Assembly (NCBI GenBank): GCA_026545765.1
Contig: CM048840.1
Span: 54,312,580-54,376,579, forward strand
DNA: 64,000 nucleotides
Reading direction: 5' to 3'
Origin: Plantago major
Taxonomy: Eukaryota > Streptophyta > Magnoliopsida > Lamiales > Plantaginaceae
The notes under the pieces were generated by a model that was given only the letters and a program-made list of their open reading frames with translations, was not told the origin of the DNA and did no database searches. A program made the translations under genes and the position numbers. Of the stretch, positions 22,300 through 35,171 are shown in pieces (the stretch's first letter is position 1; each line of letters starts with the position of its first letter).

Positions 22300-23590
22300 G
22301 AGTTCATCATCAAGGGGTGATTTCTTGCTTTCTTCATAGAATACAACATGAACTGATTCTTCAATCTTCTTTGTTCTTTTGTTGTAAACTCTATAAGCTT
22401 TGCTATTCATAGAATAACCAAGAAACACTCCTTCATCTGCCTTTAGTTGAAATGTTCTTAGATCCTCTTTTTCATTGTTAAGAACAAAACATCTACAACC
22501 AAACACTTTCAGATGTTTAATATTAGGGGGTCTACCAACCAAGAGCTCATAAGGGGTCTTGTCATGGTGTTTGTTTATCAAACATCTGTTCTGAGTGTAG
22601 CATGTTGTGTTTACAGCTTCAACCCAATAAACTTCACTTATTTCAGTGTCAGCCAGCATTGTCCTTGCTGCTTCTTTAAGGGTTCTATTTTTCCTTTCTG
22701 CAACACCATTTTGTTGTGGTGTTCTCATAGAGGAAAGTTGATGTTGTATACCTTTGCTGGTACAAAACTCCTTTATGTACTGGTTGACAAATTCAGTACC
22801 ATGGTCTGTTCTGATTGCAGATACCTTGTCATTTTTCATGACTTCAAGCTTATTTAGCAAGTTTGGTATTTCCACCCTAGCATCAGATTTATGCTTCAGA
22901 AAGACAACCCAAGTGAATCTTGAGAAGTCATCTACAACAACAAGACCATACTTCTTTTTTGCATAACTAGTTACAGATGATTCAAAAAGATCCATGTGTA
23001 ATAGTTGCAGTGGTCTAACACTAGAGTGTCTGATTTTGGACTTGAAAGAGATCTTAGATTGTTTCCCCATCTGACAGGCAGAACAGATACCATCCTTTCT
23101 GAAAGATGTTTTGGGAAGGCCAACCACTAACTCTTTCTTGGCAAGTTTGTTCAGAGTTTTGAAATTCAAGTGACTCATTCTTTTGTGCCATAACCAAGCT
23201 CTTCCATGTGACTGATTGACTCACCATGAGACATTCTTCGATTGTGGCGAGATGCCCAATCGGCAACATAAAGATCGCTTTCCGCCAAAGAACCAAGATC
23301 TGCTTTGACTCATTGTCAATAAGTTTGCAATACTTTGCTTTGAATTTCACAAGAATCCCTTTGTCAAACCGCTCATGCTAAATAGATTGTATTTCAAACC
23401 CTTAACATGTAATACGTCAAGAATTGTTAAAGATCCCAATTTGACGTTGCAAATCCCGAGAGGGATTTAATTCTCCTCCAAAGAACTGATGTCCGTCCAT
23501 TGTTGCAAGCTTTGTAGTTGACGATTTGCTTTGTCTCCTATCATGTGCTTTTCGCATCCACTATCAAATAGCCATTGAGCCTTAGTCCAA
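22300..23590 (-). other. Sirevirus protease end and integrase region
   Basis: A protease-like WLFDSGCEKHM lies near 23.55 kb. The GAG-pre-integrase region around 23.05-23.2 kb reads MSHLNFKTLNKLAKKELVVG and CSACQMGKQ. The integrase core follows, with LHMDLFESS, RTDHGTEFVNQYIKEF and NGVAERKNRTLKEAARTML, giving the D, D and E positions expected of the catalytic triad. The C-terminal part reads GCRCFVLNNEKEDLRTF and GVFLGYS, as in copia integrases. Part of the fossil at 14444-27667. Confidence 0.88.
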
Positions 23591-23599
23591 GAGTTACGC

Positions 23600-26130
23600 A
23601 CAAAACAAAGTTCTGAGTTAGGTTCTTGCCTCGGAGATAGAACCACTTAGACTAAACATTCTTCCAGTAGGAATCCACATTTTAGTGAATTTCTTGGGAG
23701 TTTGTTTTTGTCTAACTTTATCAGAAGGAGAAACAATAGAATCAGTAATTTTGATCTCAATCTTCCTTCTTGGGGTGTTTCTAGGTGTTCCTTTTGGTGC
23801 TTTCTGGACCCTGGGTTTCTGGGATTGCTTTTCAGCAAACTTAGCCTTTCTGGCCAGGTTCCTTCTAGCTTTGGCATTCAGTTTTTCAGTGGTTTGAGAT
23901 TTCTGCCACTTCTGTTTATTGCTACGTGCAATATCAGCCTTGCGCCATTGTTCTTGTCCTTCCTTATATTGTTGTAAAAGGACTTTTCCAATAGCACGAT
24001 AGCCAATGCCATTTCGAACACCTTTGGCTTTCTGAATGCGGTCTTCAGAAGCCTTACTAGTTTCTGCACCGTCTTTATTTTCATAAAATGGTACAATAGA
24101 GAATTTGCCTATTCCAGCAATTCTTTCATTCCTAGTAATATAGCAATGTGGATGGCTACATGTCTGAGGGTTGTAATTCTTTTCAGAAGCTTCATCCACA
24201 AGTTTCTTGTGAACTTGTTGTTCTTTCAAAGGTTGGGTTGCTACTCCTTTTCCTTTGTCAACTACCTTAGCTTTCTGACCAATGCTGTAGGTGTTTGAAG
24301 AACCATTCTGTTGACTTTTTACAAAGGTCAACCTTTCATCACTCTTCTTCAGAGGAGATGAATTACTCGATTGTTCATCAAGTCCAAGTCCACCTTTCTC
24401 AGAGGGATCTCTCAGATATGATTGAACCTCAGTGAGAGTGTCACTAGCCTTTGCATAAGATTGGAAGGATAGCTCTTTCTTTCGAAGTTCCTCATTCTCA
24501 GAAAGCAGCTTCATCATTTTCTTATTAAGTTCATCCAAGGCTAGTTTGTGAAAATTTTCATTTTCAGATATCTGATTTTTCAGAAGGGCTATTTCAGCGC
24601 TCTTGTTCTCAGATACCCTGGTTAGCTCAGAAACCTCTTTTTCAAGAGTTTCTTTGCTTTCCTCTAGAATTCTGGTTTTGGATTGTGCTTCCAGAAATTC
24701 TTTCTCATAACGATCCAATTCACTCCTGATTAACTCCAGATCCTCAATTCCATCATCACTCTCATAGTACAGAAATTGTGAAATGTTTGTTACCTCATCA
24801 GCCATAAGACACATTTCAATGTTGGAGATGTCTGGACCAGCAATCTAAGCAACTCCACACATTTCATTCTTCTTAAGGCCGAAGTCGATTACGTCGTGAG
24901 TGATTCCACACAATTCTGGTGATGGTAGGTTTGAGTTATCTGAATCTCCATCTTCAGAATCTGTCTCAATATCTAGAGCATCAAGTTGGATTTGAATCTT
25001 TTTCCTTTCTTCAGTCAGTAAGGCCCTTTGATTTCTTTTGTAATTTCTTCTGTCCTTCTTGTCACCTATCTTGAGCTTGTTTAAAGCTGGGCAATCTCTC
25101 TTGAAGTGACCAGGCTTTTGACAATAGAAGCATATATCATTTCCTATCTCTGCTGATTCAGTATTAACACCTTTCTGAATGGGGGTCTTCAGAGAGTTGT
25201 TTAGTCGAATGTTCTTGTACTGATGATAGTTTGGGCCAAGATGCTTTTTCAACTTTTCTTTAGCTTTTCTTCTCTCAATTTCTTGACTCACAAATTTATT
25301 CATGTGTCTTACTGCAAGAGCATTTTCTTCAGATGCGTCTTTGGTAGCTTTCTTTTCAGAAGTACCTTGACAGACTAGAGCAACACTTTGCAACTTCTCA
25401 GCTGTTTGTTCTCTCTGAGTTGTCTCATAATCTACAGTAGAAAGATGAGAGAAGAGCACTACTGGAGTAATATTTGGCATTCTTTGGTTGAAATAAAAGA
25501 ATTTAGTGTGCTCCCAGTTGTGATTGAGACTTCTGACAATAGTCTTAATCTTTTATGGCTGAGAGTATCTATTGCTTTCACCAAGTGCAGCCATATCACT
25601 CATAAGAGTAGTAAACCTGAAATCAAGTTCTTCCAGAGTTTCAGTGGGACCTTGCTTGAAGTTTTGGAACTTCAATTTAAGAACTTCGAACTTGTTTTCT
25701 TTGGTTTTCGATTCCGCATGATTTCTTCAATCAATTGCCAGGCAACTTTCTCCGTTTTAGCACCCCACAGTTTACACTGTATGTGCTCAGGTGTCGATCT
25801 GATGATTATATTACGAGCTTGACCATCCAATCTGTGTCACTTGGCATCTTCAGATGTCCAGAGCTCTCTTGGCTTGTCTTCATACATAATGCTTCCACGA
25901 GCAACACGACCACTATCACTAGCAGTCGCATCCTCGCTTTCATCTTCCTTGTCTGAGGCTTTTCTTCCATCAGACACCATAGTAACTTGTTTGAGTTGTC
26001 TGATTTTGATAGGCCCTTCATTGATGACATAGATCATCTCATCACTAATGGCCTCCAGATGGAGCATCATGTTGTTCTAACATTTCTCGTAGTTTTCTGG
26101 CTTCAGAACGGGTGCATCACTCAGAGACAT
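23600..26130 (-). other. Sirevirus extended gag region
   Basis: It begins near 26130 with MSLSDAPVLKPENYEK. A gag core of the UBN2/Retrotran_gag type continues to ~25.5 kb. A single CCHC knuckle (CFYCQKPGHFKRDC) lies at ~25.1 kb. Past the knuckle come a long Glu/Lys coiled coil (~24.4-24.8 kb) and a basic Lys/Arg-rich tail (~23.65-24.0 kb). This long post-knuckle extension is characteristic of Sireviruses. The same order recurs on the plus strand at 60.36-62.87 kb. Confidence 0.88.
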
Positions 26131-26231
26131 ACCTGCACACTTAACACACAAATTATATAGTCCTCAGAAAGGGACAACGTTTCTTCACCTATCTGGGGAT
26201 CTAGGTTCAGTGCAGAAGGCTTGGGAACCTC

Positions 26232-26247
26232 CTGCTCTGGTACCACT
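26232..26247 (-). other. Primer binding site (initiator tRNA-Met type)
   Basis: On the minus strand the LTR end is followed by AGTGGTACCAGAGCAGG, a variant of the TGGTATCAGAGC site used by Ty1/copia elements. The equivalent place in the plus-strand relative (60241 on) reads AGTGCTATCAGAGCAGG. Confidence 0.75.
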
Positions 26248-27667
26248 TGTTGGTCCAGATAACGGCAAAGTAAAAGACAAGAGGGGGGGGGGGTGAATAG
26301 TCTTTTAAAACTTTTGTCGATAAACACGCTTCGAAAACAGGGGTTTCTGATACTTAAATTCAGAGCGCGGAAGACTTTAAGATAGGTAAGTGCAGAAACA
26401 AAAAGTATGTGTGTGTGCTTTGCTGAAAGATAAATACAGAAAGGTAAATAACAAAGCAAGTATAGTGGTATCTGGAGGTGGCATAATTTTTCAACTAATC
26501 CACTTTGGTCTTTCTGAGACCTAGAATTCACTAGAACAGATAATTGAGTTCATCGTACAATAATCCTATCTAAGATTTCTAAGCAGATGGTTCCCAACCA
26601 AATGTTCCCCCTGAGTTATTCCCCAGCTCCTAGAGCTAAGTACTTCCTCTACTCAGATAACCTTGGAGTTATTCCCTAATTTCCCAAATCAAGTACTTCC
26701 TCTATTCCACGCCTTGATGGTGTTGGTTATAAGGTTTGTCAGAGAGGCTTCTTGTATAACTTTTCAGTTATGTTTCCAGAGAGCCTAATAGAACAAGACT
26801 ACTTAATACACTTGTTCAGTGTATGGCAATCTGCTCTTTACTGACCCAAGTAATTGATGTCCGTTCTGGAGAATGAGCTTCAGAAAGGTTATCTGATAGT
26901 TCAACTCTTTCACGAATATCAATCTCTTCTTAAGGTTCAGGACAACTTAGAACTACTAGTGATTCTTCAAGCAACAGAAAGCTTTCAGAAAGGGTAGTAG
27001 AGTGCTTGAGAGAATACTTTGCTAGATTGTAAGTTTGCAAGTTAGATCGTTCTTCGGTCGTATTTCTCAGCATCTAAGTGTGTGATATTTATAGATGAAT
27101 TAGAGAGTCGTTGGGATGTTATCCGTTATACACAATTCAAATTCAGTCTATACTTATCTTGAAATGAGTACTCAGAAGTCCTTGTCTCATATCTCAGAGA
27201 GGACTGTGCTTTAGCTTTTTCTCGATGCAATTAATGCACATGTACTATTTCTTGTCCTGTAGTCTTCAACGGATACATTAGCCTTTCTGATGGCTTGCAT
27301 GCTCCATACTCATGATGTCATATGTTCCAGAATCATGTTTCAAAAGTAACTAAATGCACTTAAGAAAGGATTAAGGGCATAGTCTTTCTGAGTGAGACTA
27401 GACCTTGGTGTCTTCATAAATCTTGTGCAATCTCCGGTCTTGTAATCTTCAGAAAAGCTCCATTGCTAGGATTGATCTTCATAGTCTTCTTGAAAATAAA
27501 AATTACATTCAGAGACCTATAATCCTAATACAAGATTTACTAGACTAATCATACTCAGTGATTTCCTCTTTTACAATGTTCAAGTGAACTAAGAGTACTT
27601 AATCACCTTTCTGGCAAAAATAAGAACATGTGATAAATGATCAAAATACTAACAGATATTCCAAACA
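26248..27667 (-). repeat. 5' LTR of the minus-strand Sirevirus
   Basis: On the minus strand it begins TGTTTGGAATATCTG and ends CTGGACCAACA, followed by the primer binding site. It is homologous to LTRs at 38327-39757 and 58627-60240. It contains an 11-base G/C run at 26283-26293 and about two copies of a ~52-bp internal repeat (26596-26705). Outside its outer edge the first five bases are CAAAA; the other flank is absent. Confidence 0.88.
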
Positions 27668-29462
27668 CAAAAGCTTTCTCTTCGTTCATTAACTCTCAGC
27701 ACTTTCTACCCTAAACCTAGCATTCCGAGAATCCAAATTGTTCACCGTCTTCGCCTCTTCTACTCCGTTCTTCTCCAAATCGATTCCGTTCGGTAAGTTC
27801 TTCAACTCAACTTCTGTCTTTCCTCGTACCTTTATCTATTTCTAACTCAAGAACACTGTTCTTGGCTTCTATGTAATCAGTTGCAAGGGCTAGGGATTTT
27901 TGGTTCGTTTCGATCGCTTGCTCTCGTTCGACCTTCGGTAAGCACCAAACCTCCGTTTCCTCTTGTAATTCACCTATGGGGGGGGGGGGTTAGTTTTTGC
28001 GTGTTCTTGTTCCTTGCTAATTTGTATCTTGTAAATTTACTTAATTTTCGCCCGTTATGATTCTGAAATCCCTGCTATGTTTTGTTGGTTCGTATGCTCT
28101 GTTTTCTGTTCAAGTTACAGTTCTGGCTAACGTTTTAGTCAAATCGCGTCTGTCCGTGAACAACAATTACTTGTGTCCGACTGGTTTGCATATTTGATGC
28201 TTTGTTTGCCAGAGGTCTGCGTTTCGACACCTGCCCTGTGCTTGTTATTTTGCCTTTTCTATTCCTGCCTGTTGCGTTCAGTGAACAGTATCCAATAAAT
28301 AGTTTCGTCTGCAAATTTGTTAACAACTTGTCCTGTGGCTGAGTGGTTGGTTGTCTAAGTTTAGGATTTGTAGAGATCTTTGTATTAATTCTGCCTGCCA
28401 CATTATTTGGTCTATTTTTTATTTTCATTGTTGTTAGTAACAAACTTGCTAAAATCATTATGTATCTTGGTGCTTACTCCTTTCTCGTGTTTTGATTTGT
28501 TTTGCCTAGAGATTTGTGGGGTTAAAGGGTATCGTTAATTTATCTTCGTGCAAATGTTAAGTAGTGTTATATTTTATCAGGATTTGCGGGTTGCTTAGTT
28601 TACGAGGTCATCTAAGGTGAGTGTTCTTAAAACCGATTCCGAAAACCAAGGAAGTACATGCTTTTATTGTATATATACGTACTGCATCAAAGTAATTTCC
28701 AACTCATTCTATTTCAAAAAAATTGCATCGAAGCAACTGTCAAATGCTTCCGCTAAAACATGATTTCTGCACGAAAGATTGATTTTGATATCTATATGTA
28801 TATATTATGATTTGATTGATTGATTTGCTTAACGACCGATATGTGCGCAAAATGTGGTGGAGGTTTCTGAGTGGGTAGACTTGGGCAGTTGTGTCTGTCG
28901 AGTTATTCATGAGGTTCCTTTGCTTACTTCCCCTTGACGCGAGGCAGAAGTCGCCGAGGTCTTGGAGGGTAGTAGTGTTTCACCCCTGTACCATGGCAGG
29001 GTAACGTCTGTGTCAGAGTCATTCTCTGTCTGGAGCGATAAGGGCTTGGATTGGGGTTATAAGGTTGACTGCACCAACGAAATGACTGATTGTACTGTTC
29101 TGATTGCTTCGTTATTGATATGATTGTATATTCAGTTTTTGTTATGAATTTCCTATTGATATGTTAATTGTCACTGTCACACACGAACACACTGAGATTT
29201 TTGTCTCACACTCTTTTGTTTTCCTTCCTTATAGATTCCGGAGTTTAGTGGAGGACCGAGTCGGGTAAACGTTCAGCAACTTGAGTGAAGTGGGTTTTTT
29301 AAACGGGGTTTTTGTAACTTTTAGCCGCTGCTTTTGAAATATAGTGTTATTCGCAAGTGTTATGTTAGAATTTTAGCTTCTTAGAGCTTTTAGATTGTCT
29401 CTTTGTTATTGTTTTAACGCCATTGTGCTTTTAAAAATTAGTGTAATTTTCGGGGCGTTACA
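27668..29462 (+). repeat. LARD 5' LTR (visible portion)
   Basis: Collinear with 31109-32890. Both contain CTTTCTCTTCGTTCATTAAC, the guanine run after CTATG, GATCGCTTGCTCTCGTTCG and the terminal TTTTCGGGGCGTTACA. The guanine run here is 12 bases (27978-27989) against 7 in the right copy. Confidence 0.9.
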
Positions 29463-30905
29463 GTTGGTATCAGAGCTTGAGTTTTTACTCGAGCTATACC
29501 GGGATATGATTTTCGGACCTTGGGTTGTGCGATTGAGGTGTCTAAGTTGCTGAACCTAGGTTGTGTCTTTCATGTTAACTAGTCCTCGAGTTGTCATCTT
29601 GTTACTATGATATGGAACTGATTGACGTTTGAGTGGTCAGTTTGATTTGCTTGACATAGGTGATTCTAATTCTCTCCTATTATATGATCAAAATATTATC
29701 TGCTTGTGTTGTGTAGCATGTTTTCGCTTGTAATCTGTTATCATTTATTGGTCCAATATTTTACTTGAGTTAGTATAAATCACTTGTAGGCGGCCGACTA
29801 CATACTGATTCGTACTAACTAGAGTTAATAGAGGATCACTATTTTATTATATGCTTAGATACTTGCGCATTTCACTTAATTCGAGTTTTGTAGCTGATTG
29901 TTGCATGTACTGAAAATGAATTTCTAGTGGTTTATGTGGCTAAATTTTCTTCCTCCCTGCTGATCAAATGTTACTTGTCCGTGTCTTTTGCATGACTTGT
30001 GTGATTTTAATTTCAGTACATCTTCTGATCAAATGTTACTTGCTTGTGTTGCTCTGGTTCTTGAATGTCTAGCTTATGTTACTTGAATGAGTTTTGGTAA
30101 TAAAATAATTTGTTGAATGTGGCTCTTAGTAATGCTCTATTTCTGTTAATCCTACTACTTGCGTTTCAAATTTTAGTAAATTGCACTTAATTTGCCAGAA
30201 TGGCTTTTGGTACTGGTAGTCAAGTGAGCTAATTAAAATTTTTGTTCCATGTTATCAAGCCTGATCATATGATTTCCATGTATATAATATGCTTATGTTT
30301 GCATCACGTGTACATACTTGAAAACTGATCTATTATGTAATTTTGATATTTATGCACATTATTCTTTCCATGTAACTTATTAGTTTGTGCTTACCTTTGT
30401 TAGTCACTTATTTGTGGGGTTGTGTGGTAAATTGTAATTGCACGTTGGATAAAACCCATCTGGAAACCTCCTTCCGTCTACCTTCTCTCTCTTCTTTGGA
30501 CGTAGTTAGTAACTCACGTTCTCACTTCTTCTAGAAAACGCAAAACTACATGTTCTTTAGCAAACCTTCACAGTTCTTTCACCTTCTTCGTTGTAATTCT
30601 CTTGATCTTGATTACTTAACCATATTCTCAATCTCACCAAACTTGTTTCGATAAGCCTCTTGGCCTCTTTTTAAAGTTTGTCTTCTTTCCTTCTCCTTCG
30701 CACTCGAAAAACCCTCTTGATGTTGTCTCCCGCATTGAACTTTAAAGGAGGCTTGCCTCGTCTATTTCAATGCGTTCACTTGTTAACTAGCCTTCAAGTA
30801 TGTTATCGGTAAGTTCCGAATTTACGTTTCATACGGAGTCATTTTTTCCGAGCTCTTCGTTTCTTAAGGTGAGAATTCGGGGACCAAATTCCTTTGAGGA
30901 GAGAG
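29463..30905 (+). other. LARD internal non-coding region
   Basis: It starts with GTTGGTATCAGAGC and ends in the tract GAGGAGAGAG before TGTAAAACC. No frame over 60 codons is present. ATCAAATGTTACTTG occurs twice (29964 and 30027). I see no gene. Retained packaging signals are likely, but none can be identified. Confidence 0.75.
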
Positions 30906-32890
30906 TGTAAAACCCCGTTTTTCTATCATTTTAATTTCCTTAGATTTTATTTTGTTCCTTGTCGTGAAAGAGCTATTTAACTATTTACCTTAGCTAGTGA
31001 GTAATTAATTAGCTTGGGTTTTAGAGTCTCGTTTTGTTGGGTTTCTTTCCTGCTTCTCGCTATCCTTCTCCTAACTGATTCCTTCTTTCTCGACTGGATT
31101 TATACGCATCACAGAAGCTTTCTCTTCGTTCATTAACTCTCAGCACTTTCTACCCTAAACCTAGCATTCCGAGAATCCAAATTGTTCACCGTCTTCGCAT
31201 CTTCTTCTCCGTTCTTCTCCAAATCGATTTCGTTCGGTAAGTTCTTCAACTCAACTTCTCTCTTTCCTCGTACCTTTATCTATTTCTAACTCAAGAACAC
31301 TGTTCTTGGCTTCTATGTAATCAGTTGCAAGGGCTAGGGATTTTTGGTTCGTTTCGATCGCTTGCTCTCGTTCGACCTTCGGTAAGCACCAAACCTCCGT
31401 TTCCTCTTGTAATTCAGCTATGGGGGGGTTAGTTTTTGCGTGTTCTTGTTTCTTGCTAATTTGTATCTTGTAAATTTGCTTAATTTTCGCCCGTTATGAT
31501 TCTGAAATCCCTGCTATGTTTTGTTGGTTCGTATGCTCTGTTTTCTGTTCAAGTTACAGTTCTGGCTAACGTTTTAGTCAAATCGCATCTGTCTATGAAC
31601 AACAATTACTTGTGTCCGACTGGTTTGTGTATTTGATGCTTTGTTTGCCAGAGGTCTACGTTTCGACACCTGCCCTGTGCATGTTATTTAGCCTTTTCTA
31701 TTCCTGCCTGTTGCGTTCAGTGAACAGTATCCAATAAATAGTTTCTTCTGCAAATTTGTTAACAACTTTTCCTGTGGCTGAGTGGTTGGTTGTCTAAGTT
31801 TAGGATTTGTAGAGATCTTTGTATCAATTCTGCCTGCCACATTATTTGGTCTATTTTTTATTTTCATTGTTGTTAGTAACAAACTTGCTAAAATCATTAT
31901 GTATCTAGGTGCTTACTCCTTTCTCGTGTTTTGATTTGTTTTGCCTAGAGATTTGTGGGGTTAAAGGGTATCGTTAATTTATCTTTGCGCAAATGTTAAG
32001 TAGTGTTATATTTTATCAGGATTTGCGGGTTGCTTAGTTTACAAGGTCATCTAAGGTGAGTGTTCTTAAAACCGATTCCGAAAACCAAGGAAGTACATTC
32101 TTTTATTGTATATATACGTACTGCATCAAAGTAATTTCCAACTCATTCTATTTCAAAAAAATTGCATCGAAGCAACTGTCACATGCTTCCGCTAAAACAT
32201 GATTTCTGCACGAAAGATTGATTTTGATATCTATATGTATATATTATGATTTGATTGATTGATTTGCTTAACGACCGATATGTGCGCAAAATGTGGTGGA
32301 GGTTTCTGAGTGGGTAGACTTGGCGGTTATGCCGAGTTATTCATGAGGTTCCTTTGCTTACTTCCCTTGACTCGAGTAAGTCGAGGTCTTGGAGGGTAGT
32401 AGTGTTTCACCCCTGTACCATGGCAGGGTAACATCTGTGTCAGATTCATTCTCTGTCTGGAGCGATAAGGGCTTGGATTGGGGTTATAAGGTTGACTGCA
32501 CCAACGAAATGACTGATTGTACTGTTCTGATTGCTTCGTTATTGATATGATTGTATATTTAGTTTTTGTTATGAATTTCCTATTGATATGTTAATTGTCA
32601 CTGTCACACACGAACACCACTGAGATTTTTGTCTCACACTCTTTTGTTTTCCTTCCTTGTAGATTCCGGAGTTTAGTGGAGGACTGAGTCGGGTAGACGT
32701 TCAGCGACTTGAGTGAAGTGGATTTTTTAAACGGGTTTTTTGTAACTTTTAGCCGCTGCTTTTGAAAAATAGTGTTATTCGCAAGTGTTATGTTAGAATT
32801 TTAGCTTCTTAGAGCTTTTAGATTGTGTCTTTGTTATTGTTTTAACGCCCTTGTGCTTTTAAAAATTAGTGTAATTTTCGGGGCGTTACA
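30906..32890 (+). repeat. LARD 3' LTR (1985 bp)
   Basis: Complete copy with TGTAAAACCCCG and CGGGGCGTTACA ends. The first ~200 bp (30906-31108) has no counterpart in the left copy. Following bases are ATTTT. It can serve as the family reference LTR. Confidence 0.9.
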
Positions 32891-34649
32891 ATTTTACTTA
32901 AATAGTTGAGAACACTGTCAACATAGTTAAGAACATTATACTCTGGACATTACTCATATAAATAAGAACATTACCCAAATAGATAAGAACATTACACAAA
33001 TACGGAAATACATTTCTCAAAATCGTAATATATATGGAGTTTCACACATATATATGAATATGTAAGAACATTTTTTTGATATAAAATGGACAACATAAGT
33101 TAATACATGGACTTTTCTTTTTATCACATTTTGAGTTTCCTCACGTTCTTCATTTGCCTCGTCAACTATGTCGTTGGTTGCATTGTTATCTCCATTATTT
33201 TTATGATGATCTTCTATGTACAAAGTCCTTCTTCTTTGAAATCCAAGCCTATCATCATTGAAATGAAATAACCTCTGCAATCAGTTGATCCCAAATTTGA
33301 CGTTGATGAGAACAGTTAAACACATGAACATAGGCTATATAAGTGATAACATTGATTATATAAGCAATAACATCGAGGGTATAACCAACAACATTTTGCA
33401 TACGACATAATTATGAAAACATTACAGGCATATCCATGAACATTGTAGTCATGACTCGGAATATTTCATACATATTCTATAATAATAATGGCATGATACT
33501 TAACTTTGTTGTCATGCAGTTTTAGAAACATTGTAGCCATATGTTGAGAACATTACAGAAATAACGTAGAACATTTGAACAGTTTTCTACGCGATTTTTT
33601 TCAGATCTGTTTTCAATTTTCAACTTCTATTGTGAAAAAAAAAACCATTCTCAATGAATATTTGAATCAAAACATTGTTGAAAATTACATACGAACATAT
33701 TTTGAGTAGATCGGTGGATAAAAAACCAAATCGTAGTAGAAACACCAATTTTCGAGTATATTTTCATGTACTATGTTCAGTTGTACATCCTACATATTTG
33801 CAAGAACATTACACGAAAATATCAAAACATCACACATATTAGCTAGAACATTTGAAAAAACAGTTACGTGATTTTCAGATCTGAATCGAAATTTGAACTA
33901 CAATTGTAAAAAAAAACAATTCATCAATTCATTTTTCATGTAAATCAGATCGAATAAACATCAATAACATATAAACTAGGTCACATAAGCCAGATATACC
34001 TATCTTATGTTGGATGGAGATATTGTCTTCTGAAGACAATCAAATTTCGTGAAGCTGCTAACCGTAGTGCCAGTCATCAAAAGTTGTTAACCGTAGTGCC
34101 AGTCATCAGAAATTCACCAAATTGACAGCAGCTATTGTGGTTGTTGCCATCTTCTTCATCTGGTTTATGTTTGTTAACTAGGCGTTAATTTGGCCCTAAT
34201 TATGTTAATTTAGTACTATGTTAGTCCTAACTATGGACAATTCGGCTAATATAATGGATAGCTTGTCACTAGTTTAGTAGTATTTGTAATTTTAATTCCA
34301 GTTAATGAAGTATTAGGTCCTCATCATCATACTTATTTTCAAATTTTGAAACAAATTAAATGAATCCGACATGGAAGGACAAAGCTGCTTGAGGACATTT
34401 ATGGCATTTGGTATAGAAATAGGGACCCCAATACACAAAATACATCTAAACCAATCACCAAAACTCCTTTTTGAAGTGCGTTTTGGTTATCCAAAATGCG
34501 CCTACAAAATGTGATACCAATCACCCGATTTCGCAGTCAAACTGTATTTCAAAACACACAAATGCATTAGGGCTTTACAAATGCAATTTGACCAAGCTAA
34601 AGTGCACTTTAGAACCAATCAGGCCCTATGATTTTCAATTAATGGTTAG
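32891..34649. other. AT-rich intergenic mosaic with recurring AGAACATTA words
   Basis: The words AGAACATT and GAACATTAC recur many times between 32.9 and 33.9 kb. Two related sections (33565-33680 and 33848-33960) share CAGATCTG, a TTGTGAAAAAAA/TTGTAAAAAAA run and flanking words, suggesting an old duplication. A 30-bp tandem copy of AACCGTAGTGCCAGTCATCA lies at 34057-34115. A minus-strand 87-codon frame (33017-33280) has no recognised domain. At 34590-34630 ACCAATCAGGCCCTA could be a DNA-transposon end, but no partner was found. No gene can be supported. Confidence 0.5.
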
Positions 34650-34851
34650 TCTTCTATAATATATATTTTGTACAGTATTTTATAAGAAATATACCTACGA
34701 GATGAGTGTTAGAATATGAACAAATCCTTTCTTTGTTAACTGTCTTAATTCAACGAATTAATACATTGTCTTCTATCCTATCACTCATTACTCAATTTAC
34801 TTATACTACTGTTTCATACATTCCATATCCATAATTTACGGTTGTTTCCTC

Positions 34852-35049
34852 AAATCGCAGAAGGTATAGCTGCTTGATTTGCAGTTCAATTAGCACATGA
34901 ACGATTGTGCCATGATACATCTTGGTCATTGGCATCTCTAGGTGGCATTATTGTGCCTGAAATCGCATTGCTTCTTTCTTTCTTTACCCCAATTTCTTTC
35001 CAGATTGTTAATAAGAATGGGAATACTAGCCCAATTATTGATGGGGTAT
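34852..35049 (+). pseudogene. Protein-like stretch, possible captured exon
   Basis: In one plus frame the translation reads FAVQLAHERLCHDTSWSLAS then LGGIIVPEIALLLSFFTPIS before a stop at 35047. One in-frame stop precedes it (TGA at 34876) and no start codon fits. The composition is protein-like, with a hydrophobic segment, but I do not recognise the family. It could be an exon carried by the putative Helitron or chance. Codon bias is not diagnostic at this length. Confidence 0.25.
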
Positions 35050-35171
35050 GATTTCGGATAGTGATGGTGAACAAGTTTTACATTTTGAATTTCCTTTGTA
35101 AACTTTAAGGATGTTTTCATTAATTTTATGGTCAATTTTCTATTTACTTTAACAACATGGAATATGCTATA

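Larger units (their letters stand above)
14444..27667 (-). mobile_element. Large Sirevirus (Ty1/copia, SIRE lineage) fossil
   Basis: On the minus strand, order is 5' LTR (26248-27667), primer binding site, gag with zinc knuckle CFYCQKPGHFKRDC (~25.1 kb), coiled-coil and basic regions, protease (WLFDSG, ~23.55 kb), integrase (~22.6-23.3 kb), RT (~21.2-21.9 kb), RNase H (~20.35-21.1 kb) and a long accessory region (~14.65-19.4 kb). Extended gag plus a downstream env-like/accessory frame is the SIRE pattern. No 3' LTR is visible before the family X LTR at 14443. The coding part is broken at roughly ten places. It inserted into the LARD LTR to its right, so it is younger than that element. Confidence 0.88.
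27668..32890 (+). mobile_element. LARD-like non-coding Ty3-type LTR element
   Basis: Two long direct repeats flank a 1.44-kb internal region without coding capacity. The repeats are 27668-29462 and 30906-32890 and are ~97% alike by eye. Ends are TGTAAAACCCCG and CGGGGCGTTACA, a near-perfect inverted terminus. The primer binding site is tRNA-Met type (TGGTATCAGAGC at 29465). The tract before the 3' LTR (GAATTCGGGGACCAAATTCC) resembles that of plant chromovirus-type Ty3 elements. The left LTR copy begins where the Sirevirus LTR ends, ~200 bp into the LTR as judged from the right copy. It must have relied on enzymes from another element. Confidence 0.85.

Noticed and set aside
26232-26247. A tRNA gene
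   Set aside because: The tRNA-like match is only the short primer binding site next to an LTR; no cloverleaf is present here or at the other primer sites.
28135-28458. 107-codon minus-strand frame in the LARD LTR
   Set aside because: The matching frame in the other LTR (31688-31897) is much shorter; it is a chance frame in non-coding repeat DNA.
33017-33280. 87-codon minus-strand frame, considered as a FAR1/MULE-type piece
   Set aside because: Charged and plausible in composition, but no diagnostic motif could be named; AT-rich context makes chance frames likely.
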